The notes under the pieces: model-generated
What the model saw: only the letters and a program-made list of their open reading frames with translations
Database searches by the model: none
Told to the model about the DNA's origin: nothing
Program-made: the position numbers and the translations under genes
Shown here: positions 1-8,869 of the stretch, piece by piece
Numbering within the stretch: position 1 is the stretch's first letter
How the letters are laid out: every line of letters begins with the position of its first letter
From: Methylobacterium sp. J-088
GTDB taxonomy: Bacteria; Pseudomonadota; Alphaproteobacteria; Rhizobiales; Beijerinckiaceae
Assembly (NCBI RefSeq): GCF_022829295.1
Contig: NZ_JAKSYH010000171.1
Location: 1-64,000 of the forward strand
DNA length: 64,000 bases
Reading direction: 5' to 3'

Positions 1-2
1 TC

Positions 3-671
3 CACCTGATCATGGCGACGCAGCGCCCGTCGGTGGACATGATCACCGCGACTATCAAAGCGGAATACCGGACCCTGACCAGCATCCAGGTGACCAGCAA
101 GATCGACTCGCGCACGAGCCTGGGCGAGATGGGCGCCGAGCAGTTGCTAGGTCAGGGCGACATGCTGTTCAGGGCCGGCGGCGGGCGCACGACCCGGGTG
201 CACGGGCCGTTCTGCTCGGGCAGCGGGGTCGCGACCGTCGTGGCGCATCTCAAGCGCCAGGGCCGCCCGAGCTATCTCGACGCCGTCACGGCGGACGATG
301 GGCCCGAGGAGCCCGCCAAGGAGGGCGGCCGGTCCGGCCGGGGCTCTAAGAGCGCCGCCGCCGACCGGGCGGACCGCTCGGAGGAGCCGGCCGAGGAGGC
401 CCCGGTGTTCGACATCGGCGCCTTCGCGGCAGCCACGGGCGGCGACTCGGACGACCTCTACAAGCAGGCCATCGAGGTGGTGCTGCGCGACGAGAAGGCC
501 TCGACCAGCTACATCCAGCGCCGCCTGCAGATCGGCTACAACCGCGCCGCCTCGATTATGGAGCGGATGGAGATCGAGGGCATCGTCGGCCCGGCCAACC
601 ATGCCGGCAAGCGCGAGATCCTGGTCACGGGGGCGTCGCACAGCTCGGCCGGGATGTACGACGACGAGTGA
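3..671 (+). CDS. ftsK: DNA translocase FtsK, C-terminal part (5' end outside window)
   Basis: The reading frame is open from the first bases of the window, so this is the 3' end of a longer gene. FtsK is the septal DNA pump that clears and aligns chromosome termini during division. The visible part opens in the conserved end of the RecA-like motor, with HLIMATQRPSVD and then QVTSKIDSR and GAEQLLGQGDML. A charged linker at about residues 95-140 follows. The end is the winged-helix gamma domain, with YIQRRLQIGYNRAA and MERMEIEGIVGP, which recognises polar DNA motifs. The lolA gene follows 134 bases later, as in other alphaproteobacteria. The N-terminal membrane domain and the Walker motifs are not in view. 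Confidence 0.95.
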   Translation, partial: HLIMATQRPSVDMITATIKAEYRTLTSIQVTSKIDSRTSLGEMGAEQLLGQGDMLFRAGGGRTTRVHGPFCSGSGVATVVAHLKRQGRPSYLDAVTADDGPEEPAKEGGRSGRGSKSAAADRADRSEEPAEEAPVFDIGAFAAATGGDSDDLYKQAIEVVLRDEKASTSYIQRRLQIGYNRAASIMERMEIEGIVGPANHAGKREILVTGASHSSAGMYDDE

Positions 672-805
672 GACCCTGTCCGGGCCGCCTGCTCGTGAGG
701 CGGCCCGGACGTCGCATCTTCGCCACAGGGCAGGGCTCTAAGCCTCGGGTTCCGCCCTCGTTTGCCGCTGAGGCCCGCCCGCGGGCCCGCCAGGAGACTC
801 TGCCG

Positions 806-1693
806 ATGATCGGCCGCCGCATCCGCACAGCCGGCTCCGTGTTCGCCGCCGGGCTGTGGCTCGCGACCGCCAACCCGGCCGAGGCGCAGGTTGGCGCCTT
901 CATCGACAGCCTGTTCGGCCACAAGGAGGAGCCGACCCAGCAGCCGGAGGCCGCCCCGGCTCCCGCGCCCGCCAAGAAGGCCGTGCCCAAGAAGGACGCC
1001 GCCAAGGACGCGAAGGCGGGCGCCAAATCCGCGAAGGCCGCCGAGAAGGCCGACCACAAGGCGCCCGAGTCCAAGGTCGCGGCGGTCGGCGCGCCTGCGG
1101 CGGTGGCCCCTGGCGAGCCGGCGGATGCCGCCACCCTGCTCGCCCAGGCCAACGCCTACTTCAACGGGATCAACACGCTGACGGGTAACTTCATGCAGAT
1201 CGGCGCCGACGGGCGCCGGATCGGCGGCAAGCTGACCCTGGCCAAGCCCGGCCGCCTGCGCTTCGACTACGACCAGCCCTCGCCGCTGGAGGTGGTGGCC
1301 GACGGAACCTCGGTGGCGGTGCGCGACCGCAAGCTCAACACCCAGGATCTCTACTTCATCGCTCAGACGCCGCTGAAATTCCTGCTGCGCGAGAAGATCG
1401 ACCTCGCCCGCGACCTCACGGTGACCGACGTGGCCAACGATCCCTCCGGCGTACGCATCAGCCTGGAGGACCGTGCGACGCTGGGCGGGACCTCGAAGAT
1501 TCAGCTGTTCTTCGATGCCGATCTCAAGACGCTGAGCCAATGGCGGATCACCGATCCGCAGGGCTACATCACCACGGTGACGCTCTCGAACCTCCAGAGG
1601 GGTAAGAGCGTCGACGGCAGCCTGTTCTTCATCAATTACGGGCGCGCCGAGGACAAGGCGATGCAGCAGCAGATCCAGCAGTCGCAGCAGTAG
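806..1693 (+). CDS. lolA: Outer-membrane lipoprotein carrier protein LolA-like
   Basis: Predicted periplasmic chaperone that carries lipoproteins from the inner to the outer membrane. The start chosen is the ATG at 806, preceded by AGGAG at 792-796; it begins a clear signal peptide (RRIRTAGSVFAAGLWLATA, cleavage near AEAQ). A lysine/alanine/proline-rich linker of roughly 70 residues follows, then the LolA fold, recognisable from GNFMQIGADGRRIGGKLTL, KPGRLRFDYDQPSPLEVVADG and the C-terminal LSQWRITDPQG. The 295-residue length exceeds that of enterobacterial LolA because of the linker, a common feature in this order. It lies directly after ftsK, the usual place. An upstream in-frame start overlapping ftsK would spoil the signal peptide and was not used. 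Confidence 0.9.
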   Translation: MIGRRIRTAGSVFAAGLWLATANPAEAQVGAFIDSLFGHKEEPTQQPEAAPAPAPAKKAVPKKDAAKDAKAGAKSAKAAEKADHKAPESKVAAVGAPAAVAPGEPADAATLLAQANAYFNGINTLTGNFMQIGADGRRIGGKLTLAKPGRLRFDYDQPSPLEVVADGTSVAVRDRKLNTQDLYFIAQTPLKFLLREKIDLARDLTVTDVANDPSGVRISLEDRATLGGTSKIQLFFDADLKTLSQWRITDPQGYITTVTLSNLQRGKSVDGSLFFINYGRAEDKAMQQQIQQSQQ

Positions 1694-1702
1694 GCGGCGC
1701 CC

Positions 1703-2434
1703 TCACGCCGCCGTCGCGTCGAGGCCGGCGCTGCGCCAGCGGTCGAGCTCCCGGTCGATCGCCGCCTCGGTACAGCGCAGGAACTCGGCGGCCGGCAGGC
1801 CCGGGGCGACGGCGGCGAGGTAGCTGACCACGACGGTCCCGGCCCGGGTGGCCATCCCCCCCGGCCAGAACAGCCCGGAATTCACCGCCACCGGCACCAC
1901 CGGTAGGCCGAGCCGCCCGTAGAGCAGTTCGACCCCGCGCTTGAAGCGCAGTGGCGCGGCAATGCCGCCGCGGGTGCCCTCCGGGAAGATCAGAACCGAC
2001 CGGCCGGCCGCCACGGCGGCACGCCCCTCGTCGATCATGGTGCGCAGGGCCTGGGTGCCATTGCCGCGGTCGATGATGATCATCGGCGAGCGCCGCAGGA
2101 ACCAGCCGACCACCGGGATCGACAGCAGCTCCCGCTTGGCGACGATCGCCACATCCGGCACCAGAACCAGGAAGGCCAGCGTCTCCCAGGTCGATTGGTG
2201 GTTGGCTACGATCAGGCAGGGCTCGGCCGGCAGGTGCTGGCGGCCCTCCTCGACGTAGCGCAGGCCGACGATACCCCGCAGTCCAGCCAGGATCCCGCGC
2301 GCCCAAAGCCGCGTCGCCCGGCGGATCGGCCGCTGTGGCGAGCCGGACAGGAGGAAGATCACCAGGGGGACGAGGAACAGAGTCGTCCAGGCCGCCCAGT
2401 AGACGGCGAACAGGAACGAGCGGGCATGGGCCAT
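1703..2434 (-). CDS. plsC: 1-acyl-sn-glycerol-3-phosphate acyltransferase (PlsC family)
   Basis: Membrane-bound acyltransferase expected to add the second acyl chain to lysophosphatidic acid in phospholipid synthesis. The start at 2434 places one hydrophobic segment (SFLFAVYWAAWTTLFLVPLV) at the N-terminus. The acyltransferase boxes are present: NHQSTWE, the His-X4-acid motif with Glu instead of the more common Asp; then FLRRSPMIIIDR; and LIFPEGTRGG, which binds the phosphate. The length of 243 residues is normal. The gene converges on lolA, leaving 9 bases between the stops, and is divergent from xthA. The Glu variant occurs in several alphaproteobacterial members, so it is not treated as a defect. 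The exact acyl donor and position specificity cannot be read from sequence. Confidence 0.88.
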   Translation of the reverse strand: MAHARSFLFAVYWAAWTTLFLVPLVIFLLSGSPQRPIRRATRLWARGILAGLRGIVGLRYVEEGRQHLPAEPCLIVANHQSTWETLAFLVLVPDVAIVAKRELLSIPVVGWFLRRSPMIIIDRGNGTQALRTMIDEGRAAVAAGRSVLIFPEGTRGGIAAPLRFKRGVELLYGRLGLPVVPVAVNSGLFWPGGMATRAGTVVVSYLAAVAPGLPAAEFLRCTEAAIDRELDRWRSAGLDATAA

Positions 2435-2588
2435 GGCTGGGCTTCGACGCGGGGACAGGGCAGCGCCCGGGCATAGCGCGTGCCTGCCGGACACGCACGG
2501 CCTTTTGCCTCATCGACTGCGAGCGGACTGTCGCGGACCGCGAAATCCGCTATCGGAGCATAGCCCCGTCCGAACCCAGACCCTGCCC

Positions 2589-3398
2589 GTGCAACTCACC
2601 GTCACCACCTGGAACATCAATTCGGTGCGCTTGCGCATCGATCTCGTGCTGCGCTTCCTGGCCGAGCATAGGCCGGACGTGCTCTGCCTTCAGGAGACGA
2701 AGTGTCCGGACGATGCCTTCCCGCTGAAGGCCCTGCGCGGCTCCGGCTACGAGCACGTGATGTTCGCCGGCCAGAAGGGCTATAACGGCGTCGCGATCCT
2801 CTCGCGCTTTCCCCTGCACACCCGCGCCGTGATGGGCTTCTGCGAGCGTCAGGATGCCCGCCACATCTCGGCGGTGCTGGGACCGGAGGCAGGCGCCGCC
2901 GCGGGCATCGTGCTGCACGATTTCTACGTTCCAGCCGGCGGCGACACGCCGGACCGCGACCTCAATCCGAAATTCGCCCACAAGCTCGACTTCCTCGCCG
3001 AGTTGCGCGCCTGGGGCGGTAAGCGCGTCTCAGGGCCGGTGATCCTGATGGGCGACCTCAACGTCGCGCCGCTGGAGCACGATGTCTGGTCGCATAAGCA
3101 ACTTCTCGACGTGGTGAGCCACACGCCCGTGGAGACCGAGGCGTTGGAGATCCTGCGTGGCGAGGCCGGCTGGATCGACACGGCGCGCCACCTCACTCCG
3201 GAGCCCGAGAAGATCTACACGTGGTGGAGCTACCGCTCCCCCGATTGGGCGGCCGCCAACAAGGGTCGGCGCCTTGATCACCTCTGGGTCTCCCCCGATC
3301 TCGCCGGTACGGTCCGCAAGGTCGAGGTGCTGCGCGACGCAAGGGGCTGGGAGCGACCCTCCGACCACGCGCCGGTCACATTGACGCTGGACCTCTGA
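2589..3398 (+). CDS. xthA: Exodeoxyribonuclease III
   Basis: AP endonuclease/3'-5' exonuclease of base-excision repair. The endonuclease/exonuclease/phosphatase fold is clear: TTWNINSVRLR at the N-terminus, CLQETKCPDDAFP with the metal-binding Glu, GYNGVAILSR, ILMGDLNVAP with the Asp-Asn pair, and the C-terminal GRRLDHLWVSPDL and PSDHAPVTLTLDL with the catalytic Asp-His. The start chosen is GTG 2589, which gives 269 residues, close to the family norm of about 268. No strong ribosome binding site is visible. An ATG further upstream at 2433 would overlap the divergent plsC start and add an unrelated N-terminus. Confidence 0.93.
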   Translation: MQLTVTTWNINSVRLRIDLVLRFLAEHRPDVLCLQETKCPDDAFPLKALRGSGYEHVMFAGQKGYNGVAILSRFPLHTRAVMGFCERQDARHISAVLGPEAGAAAGIVLHDFYVPAGGDTPDRDLNPKFAHKLDFLAELRAWGGKRVSGPVILMGDLNVAPLEHDVWSHKQLLDVVSHTPVETEALEILRGEAGWIDTARHLTPEPEKIYTWWSYRSPDWAAANKGRRLDHLWVSPDLAGTVRKVEVLRDARGWERPSDHAPVTLTLDL

Positions 3399-3472
3399 TC
3401 CCCGGCACCGGGCGGAACCGCGCTTCTTCCGGGGCATTGCCCGCTCACGAGCCCGTGACGTGAGGTGACCCG

Positions 3473-3571
3473 ATGCGCAAGATCCTGATCGCCTTCCTCC
3501 TTCCCCGAGTCGTTTCGTTTCTCCGCAATCGCTACGGCAAGCCGCACGCGAACCGCAGCCGGGCGTTCTAA
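3473..3571 (+). CDS. Short ORF, 32 residues, hypothetical
   Basis: An ATG at 3473 is preceded by a GAGGTG-type ribosome binding site at 3462-3467 and opens 32 codons ending in TAA. The peptide starts MRKILIAFLLPRVVSFLRNR: a short hydrophobic stretch followed by a basic tail rich in Arg and Asn. It could be a small membrane-associated peptide. It lies in the 275-base space between xthA and the SDR gene. No family is recognised. Support comes only from the good start context and the sensible composition, so it may be non-coding. Confidence 0.4.
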   Translation: MRKILIAFLLPRVVSFLRNRYGKPHANRSRAF

Positions 3572-3673
3572 GCCGGCAAATGACCTGCGCGCGGCTGTGA
3601 CGGCCGGGCGCAGGCGGTTCGATCGGCCGCGGCCCTAAATCCGGCGGGACCTATCCGCCCAGGAACCGTACCG

Positions 3674-4552
3674 ATGACCCAAGATCCCCGCGAGGCTGGC
3701 CCACGTCCGCCCTATCCCGGCGACCAGCAACAGACCCGTCCGGGGCTGACCACGAAGATGACGCCGCGCCCCGACCATGGCGAGGAGAGCTACGTCGGCA
3801 AAGGCCTGCTCGTCGGTCAGGCCGCGCTGATCACCGGCGGCGATTCCGGCATCGGCCGGGCCGTCGCCATCGCGTATGCCCGCGAGGGCGCGGACGTCGC
3901 GATCTCCTATCTTGATGTCGAGCAGGACGACGCCGAGGACACGAAGGCCTGGGTCGAGAGGGCCGGCCGCCGCTGCCTGCTGCTACCCGGCGACATCCGT
4001 GACGAGGCTCATTGCCGAAGCCTCGTGGCGCGCACCGTGGAGGCGTTCGGCCGCCTCGACATCCTGGTGAACAATGCCGCCGCCCAGGTGGTGAATGCGG
4101 ACCTCGACGATCTGAAAGCCCCCGACATCGAAGGCTCATTCCGGGCCAACGTGTTCGCGATGTACTACCTGACCCAGGCGGCGGTGCCCCACATGAAGCC
4201 CGGCGCCGCCATCGTGAACAGCACGAGCGTGCAGGCCAAGGTCGCCGATCCCAGCATGCTGATCTACGCGGCCACCAAGGGCGCGATCGCGAGCCTGACG
4301 ATCGGCCTGTCGAACCTGCTCGCGCCGCAGGGCATTCGGGTCAACTGCGTCGCGCCCGGGCCGGTCTGGACGCCGATCCAGCCGATCGTGAAGGATCCCG
4401 AGCAGATCGCGCAGCTCGGCGCGCAGACGCCGCTCGGCCGCGCAGGCCAACCCGCCGAGCTGGCCCCGGCCTACGTGCTGCTTGCCTCCCGAGAGGGCAG
4501 CTACATGTCAGGCGCCTTGGTGCCGGTGACCGGCGGCATGCCGATGCTCTGA
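3674..4552 (+). CDS. SDR family oxidoreductase, general-stress type
   Basis: NAD(P)-dependent short-chain dehydrogenase of 292 residues, similar in layout to the Bacillus general-stress SDRs (YdaD/YhdF type). These have a 40-residue N-terminal extension ending in a PRPDHGEESYVGKG-like segment before the Rossmann fold. Visible motifs are TGGDSGIGRA for cofactor binding, LVNNAAAQ, and the catalytic Ser (NSTSVQ) with YAATKGA supplying Tyr and Lys. The C-terminal CVAPGPVWTPIQP and GALVPVTGGMPML are typical. The gene stands alone. A role in osmotic or oxidative stress is known for some relatives, but the substrate here is unknown. Confidence 0.85.
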   Translation: MTQDPREAGPRPPYPGDQQQTRPGLTTKMTPRPDHGEESYVGKGLLVGQAALITGGDSGIGRAVAIAYAREGADVAISYLDVEQDDAEDTKAWVERAGRRCLLLPGDIRDEAHCRSLVARTVEAFGRLDILVNNAAAQVVNADLDDLKAPDIEGSFRANVFAMYYLTQAAVPHMKPGAAIVNSTSVQAKVADPSMLIYAATKGAIASLTIGLSNLLAPQGIRVNCVAPGPVWTPIQPIVKDPEQIAQLGAQTPLGRAGQPAELAPAYVLLASREGSYMSGALVPVTGGMPML

Positions 4553-4892
4553 GCACTGGGTGGTGCGCAGGCCGGACAGCCCGGAGCCGCGCCGGACTCT
4601 CGGTGGGCTGAAGCCTGGCCGATGCGCCCGCGATCGGGCGGACTACGCCAGGCAAACCTGTGCTTGCGTGAAGTAAGATCCGAGCCGATGGCGCCAAGCG
4701 GCGTCATCCGCGCGGATCGCGCGCTGTCGACTGGGCGTATACCGGTTCGGTCATGTGCGCACGCGGCCAACCCAGCAAATCGGTATTCAATACAGCTATA
4801 AGTAATTTCCAATACACGAAATTAACCACTTTTGGAAGGTAAAAGCAACCGAAGATTGCATATCCGGTTATTGGCGAAAATCGGAGGTGCTC
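4553..4892. other. Intergenic upstream region of the secretion operon
   Basis: This 340-base stretch holds no convincing gene. Its right half (about 4780-4860) is much richer in A and T than the surrounding sequence, with TATAAG at 4797-4802 resembling a -10 element, though no matching -35 was found. It is therefore the likely promoter region of the type I secretion operon. GGAGG at 4883-4887 is the ribosome binding site of the following gene. Confidence 0.5.
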
Positions 4893-7061
4893 ATGTCGTC
4901 ATCCCCACTCGCAATCCTCAGCCCGACCACGCGCTCGCTCGAATGGCTCGTCGGCCCAGGCGCGTTGCTCTCGTCCACCGCGCTCTCGACCGGCCAGCTT
5001 GCGAGCCTCGGCCCGATCGCCTCGCAGATCGAGGGGGCGCTCAGCGCCGGCACGGGAAGCGAGGGCGGCTCGCTTCTTCCCGACACGCTGGCCGAGGCCG
5101 CCAATACCATCGTCCTCGATACGCATGCTCAGCTCGAGACGGTCGGCCACAACGTCGCGCCGCTGAACGGACCGCTGCACGGCCTCACCAATCTCGGCGA
5201 GACGATCGGCCTGGGTCATATCGGCGAGGCCGGCAACCTGATCACCGATCTGTCGGGCGCCGTTGCGAATCCGGCCGGTCTCGATACGGCCGCGCCGCTC
5301 CTGGCCGATGCCAGCCATGTCACCGATGCAGCCAATGCGCTGGTGGACTTGGTGGCGGCGGTGCCGAGCGCCGGCAACGGTCTCGTCGGCTCCGGCAGCG
5401 TCCTCACGCCGGCGACCGACATCCTCAACCAGACGGTGCTCGATCTCCACACGACGCTCGAAGATGTCGGCCACGCGATCCCACAGCTGAATGGGCCGAT
5501 CCACGGAGTCACAGGCCTCGGTGAGACGGTCGGCCTCGGCCATCTTGGCGAGCCAGGCAATCTCCTGACCGACACCCTCCCGGTCGCCGGGTCGATCCTG
5601 AACGGCGGCGGCCTCGCCTCGGCGAGCCCTGTCCTGTCCGACCTCGGCCATGTGCTGGGCGCAACCGACACGGTGCTCGGCTCCGTCACCGGCGCCGTCA
5701 GTGGCGGCAATCTGCTGGCGTCGGATGGGCTCCTCGCCCCGGTCACGAACCTCGCGAACACGGGCGTCCTCGACCTTCACATGACCCTTGAGAATCTCGG
5801 CCATGAGATTCCCCTGCTCAACGATGCCATCCACGGCCTGACCAACCTCGGCGAGACGGTCGGCCTCGGCTATCTCGGCACGAGCGGAAACCTCGTCACC
5901 GACGTGGTTGGTCTGCCTGGCGACGTGCTGGGTGGCCACGGGCTCGGCGCGGTGTCCCCGATCCTCGGCGATCTCGGCGCGGTGACGCAGTCCGCGGGCG
6001 GCCTTCTCGACGGGGTGACCGGCATCGTCGGCGGCCTCGGCAGCGGTGGGACCGGCATCCCGGCCGTCGGCAGCCTCCTCACCCCGGTGACCGCCACGGT
6101 GGATGGCCTGTTCGCCGATCACGCCGCGGATCCGCTCGCCGGCCTCCTCGGCGGCGTGACCGGCGGGGCGCAGAACGGAACCGGTGCGCTGCTGGGAGTC
6201 GGCGCCCCCCTTCAGCCGGTGGGCGCTGTCACCAACACGCTGATCGATACGGTCCATGCCGGCTTGGAGCAGGTCGGCCACGACGTGCCGGTGCTGAACG
6301 ACCCGCTCCATGCCGTCATCAACCTCGGCAACACGGCGGGCCTTGGCGAGCTCGGCGAGACGAGCAACCTCGTCACCGACGTGGTCAACCTGCCCGGGTC
6401 CGTGCTGGCCGGAAGCAGCGTGCCGGCAGCGGGGCAGATCGTGAGCGACGTCGGTCATATCGCGGATGCGGCCGGCGGGGTCCTGGGCTCGGTGACGGGT
6501 CTCATCCCCGCAGGCGGTGGCGCGGGATCGGGCGCGGTTCTCGACGGCGTCCTGACCCCGGTGACGACGGCTTTGGGCTCGGTCGGGTCCGGGACCACCG
6601 GAAATGCGGCCGGCACCCTGCTCGGCACCCTCACCGGCGGCACGATCGGCGACGGCGGCGCCGGGACGCACCCGCTGGTCGACGTGTCCGCAGGGCCGGC
6701 GACCACAGCACCGGTGGCGGACGCCGCGATCCTCACGCCCTCCGCCGATCCGGCTCACACCGTTCAGGTGAGCGCGGTCGCGGTGGGTGCCGATCAACCG
6801 AGCCTGGCGACGGCGAACCTGCTGAGCGGTGACAGCATCCAGCTGCCGCAGACCAGCGGCGGCGGCGCGGATGCCCTGGTCGGCCAGCTCGCCAGCGTTG
6901 TCTCGGCCACGCATGCGGGCTCGGCCGATGCCGGGGCGTCCCATGGCGCCAGCATCGATCTCGGGATCGTCACGCTCGATCTCGGCGGCCACGCCGATGT
7001 CCAGCACACCGACCCGACCCCGCACACCACCACCAGCGGTCTGCACCTGCTCGGCCTCTGA
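4893..7061 (+). CDS. Repetitive acidic protein, probable type I secretion substrate
   Basis: A 722-residue protein of no recognised family. ATG 4893 sits 5 bases after GGAGG, better than the GTG at 4887. There is no signal peptide. Composition is extreme: no Cys, no Lys, a single Arg (residue 14), and abundant Gly, Ala, Leu, Asp, Thr and His. Four degenerate repeats begin at about residues 74, 182, 292 and 450, each carrying a core like LNGPxHGLTNLGETVGLG followed by LGExGNLxTD. Between them lie segments like VLSDLGHV and LLTPVT. A Gly/Ala-rich tail ends in LHLLGL. RTX nonapeptides are absent. A PrtD/HlyD-type exporter follows immediately. Acidic, Cys-free cargo with a hydrophobic C-terminus suits type I secretion, so an extracellular or surface role such as an adhesin is inferred; no enzymatic domain is seen. 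Confidence 0.75.
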   Translation: MSSSPLAILSPTTRSLEWLVGPGALLSSTALSTGQLASLGPIASQIEGALSAGTGSEGGSLLPDTLAEAANTIVLDTHAQLETVGHNVAPLNGPLHGLTNLGETIGLGHIGEAGNLITDLSGAVANPAGLDTAAPLLADASHVTDAANALVDLVAAVPSAGNGLVGSGSVLTPATDILNQTVLDLHTTLEDVGHAIPQLNGPIHGVTGLGETVGLGHLGEPGNLLTDTLPVAGSILNGGGLASASPVLSDLGHVLGATDTVLGSVTGAVSGGNLLASDGLLAPVTNLANTGVLDLHMTLENLGHEIPLLNDAIHGLTNLGETVGLGYLGTSGNLVTDVVGLPGDVLGGHGLGAVSPILGDLGAVTQSAGGLLDGVTGIVGGLGSGGTGIPAVGSLLTPVTATVDGLFADHAADPLAGLLGGVTGGAQNGTGALLGVGAPLQPVGAVTNTLIDTVHAGLEQVGHDVPVLNDPLHAVINLGNTAGLGELGETSNLVTDVVNLPGSVLAGSSVPAAGQIVSDVGHIADAAGGVLGSVTGLIPAGGGAGSGAVLDGVLTPVTTALGSVGSGTTGNAAGTLLGTLTGGTIGDGGAGTHPLVDVSAGPATTAPVADAAILTPSADPAHTVQVSAVAVGADQPSLATANLLSGDSIQLPQTSGGGADALVGQLASVVSATHAGSADAGASHGASIDLGIVTLDLGGHADVQHTDPTPHTTTSGLHLLGL
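5112..6410 (+). repeat. Four degenerate protein-coding repeats
   Basis: Four copies of a module begin at about 5112, 5436, 5766 and 6240 inside the putative secreted protein, spaced 108, 110 and 158 codons apart. Each has a VLDxHxxLExxGH start, a xPxLNGPxHG core, then NLGETxGLG and LGExGNLxTD. The last copy is the most diverged and is preceded by extra sequence. The DNA copies differ at many positions, so the duplications are old or under selection at the protein level. Confidence 0.8.
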
Positions 7062-7069
7062 GGCCGAGA

Positions 7070-7095
7070 GCCCCCGCCGCAGTCGCGGCGGGGGC
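7070..7095 (+). terminator. Hairpin between secretion substrate and exporter genes
   Basis: A perfect 11-bp GC stem (7070-7080 paired with 7085-7095, loop AGTC) lies 8 bases after the stop of the repetitive protein gene and 46 bases before the exporter start. Only two T residues follow, so it is not a canonical terminator. It may act as a partial terminator or as a 3' mRNA stabiliser, keeping substrate expression above that of the transporter. Confidence 0.65.
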
Positions 7096-7141
7096 CGTTA
7101 TCGCCGTCGCCGCGCCACACCGAGCAACCGGGGAAGTACCT

Positions 7142-8869
7142 GTGACCGACGAGCGCGTGTTGCGTGTTGCGAGGCGTCGCGAGTTCTGGGCCGCCCTCCA
7201 AGCCGGGCGCGCCTGCCTGATCACCGTGATGGTGGTCAGCGGCCTGATCAACCTGCTGATGCTGACCGCGCCGATCTTCATGCTGCAGGTCTACGACCGG
7301 GTGTTGCCGAGCCGGAGCATCGCCACGCTGGTCGGCCTCGCCGGCATCACGCTGATGCTGCTGGTGATCCAGAGCGTCTTCGAGATCTTCCGCGCGCGGA
7401 TCCTGTCGCGGTTCGGACGCCTCATCGACGAGCGCCTCGGCCACCGGATCTTCCGCACGCTGCTGGCCCGCGGCTCCGAGATGCCGCGCAGCGACGAGGG
7501 ACCCCAGGCCCTGCGCGACCTCGATACCGTGCGCGGCTTCGTGTCGAGCATGGCGGTGAGCGCCTTCTTCGACCTGCCCTGGGTGCCGCTCTACGTCGCG
7601 GTCTGCTTCCTGTTCCATCCCTGGCTCGGGGCGGCAATCGCCGGGGGCGCCCTGTTCCTCTGCGTCCTGACGGTCTTGACCGACTGGGCCTCGGCCGCCG
7701 TCACCCAGGAGGCCGTCCGCGTGGCGGGCGAGCGCCGGTCCTTCACCGACATGGCGCACCGGACCGCGCCGCTGCTCTCGGCCCTCGGGATGCGCTCCCG
7801 CATCGCGTCGATCTGGCAGGTCCGGACGCGCCGGAACCTCGACGTGGCGACCCGGGGGAACGACCTCGCCATCGGCTTCGGCACGACGGCACGCCTGCTG
7901 CGCACGCTGCTGCAATCCGGCATCCTCGGCCTCGGGGCGCTGCTGGTCGTGCGTGAGGAGGCGACCGCCGGGGTGATGCTCGCCGCCACGATCCTGTCGG
8001 CCCGGGCGCTGGCGCCGGTCGACCTCGCGATCGCCAACTGGAAATCGTTCACGGCCGCCCGGCAAGCGTGGGGCCGGCTCGTCGCCTTCCTGCCCCTGCG
8101 CGAGCCGACCGCCCCGACGCCCCTGCCGGCCCCGCGCGAGAGCCTGCGCGTGACCGCCCTGTCGATCGCCGTACCGGGCACCGACACGCTCGTTCTGCAC
8201 GACGTGAACGTCGCCCTCGCGCCCGGCAGCGCGCTCGGCGTGATCGGCGCCAGCGGCTCCGGCAAATCGACCTTCGCCCGCGCCCTGGTCGGGCTGGCGC
8301 GGCCGAGCCGCGGCGTGATCCGCCTCGACGGGGCGGCCCTAGACCAGTGGGATCCCGACGATCTCGGCCGCGCGATAGGCTACCTGCCGCAGGATACCGA
8401 GATGTTCGACGGGACGATCGCCGAGAACATCACCCGGTTCGATCCGGCGCCCGATCCCGAGGCCCTGCTGGCCGCCGCCAAGGCTGCGGGCGTCCACGAG
8501 GTCGTGCTCCGGCTACCGGGCGGATACGACGCCCGGGTCGGCGGCGTGGGCGGGCTCGGACTCTCGGGTGGGCAGCGTCAGCGGATCGCCCTCGCGCGGG
8601 CTCTCTTCGGCGATCCTTTTTTGATCGTCCTCGACGAGCCGAACTCCAACCTCGACGTCGATGGCGACCGGGCCCTGTCGGCGGCCGTCCAGGGTGTGCG
8701 CGCCCGCGGCGGCATCGTGGTGGTGATCGCCCACCGGCCCAGCGCCCTGGCCGCGGTCGACCGGATCCTGGTGCTCGGCGATGGGCGCGTGCAGCTGCAC
8801 GGGCCGCGCGACGAGGTCCTGGCGAAGCTCGGCGCCCTGACCCGGCAGACACCCACGAGGGTCGCATGA
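7142..8869 (+). CDS. prtD: Type I secretion system permease/ATPase, PrtD family
   Basis: Inner-membrane ABC exporter of 575 residues that would energise one-step export through a type I channel. The N-terminal half carries about six membrane segments, beginning with LITVMVVSGLINLLMLTAPI and the family motif FMLQVYDRVLPSRS. No C39 peptidase or peptidase-like domain precedes it, which is typical of the PrtD/AprD class. The ATPase half shows Walker A GASGSGKST near residue 369, the signature LSGGQRQRIALARAL near 473 and Walker B FLIVLDEPNSNLD near 494. The start is GTG 7142 after a GGGGAAG box. The next gene overlaps by four bases. No TolC-like outer-membrane partner is in the operon, so one encoded elsewhere is presumably used. 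Confidence 0.9.
   Translation: MTDERVLRVARRREFWAALQAGRACLITVMVVSGLINLLMLTAPIFMLQVYDRVLPSRSIATLVGLAGITLMLLVIQSVFEIFRARILSRFGRLIDERLGHRIFRTLLARGSEMPRSDEGPQALRDLDTVRGFVSSMAVSAFFDLPWVPLYVAVCFLFHPWLGAAIAGGALFLCVLTVLTDWASAAVTQEAVRVAGERRSFTDMAHRTAPLLSALGMRSRIASIWQVRTRRNLDVATRGNDLAIGFGTTARLLRTLLQSGILGLGALLVVREEATAGVMLAATILSARALAPVDLAIANWKSFTAARQAWGRLVAFLPLREPTAPTPLPAPRESLRVTALSIAVPGTDTLVLHDVNVALAPGSALGVIGASGSGKSTFARALVGLARPSRGVIRLDGAALDQWDPDDLGRAIGYLPQDTEMFDGTIAENITRFDPAPDPEALLAAAKAAGVHEVVLRLPGGYDARVGGVGGLGLSGGQRQRIALARALFGDPFLIVLDEPNSNLDVDGDRALSAAVQGVRARGGIVVVIAHRPSALAAVDRILVLGDGRVQLHGPRDEVLAKLGALTRQTPTRVA

Noticed and set aside
6061-6560. Gly-rich stretches that might be RTX calcium-binding nonapeptides
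   Set aside because: The GGxGxDxUx spacing and tandem arrangement are absent; only isolated Gly pairs occur.
4899-7046. A 715-codon open frame opposite the repetitive secreted protein
   Set aside because: It is the Arg/Glu/Asp-rich mirror image of the repeats; the plus-strand gene has the ribosome binding site and the operon context.
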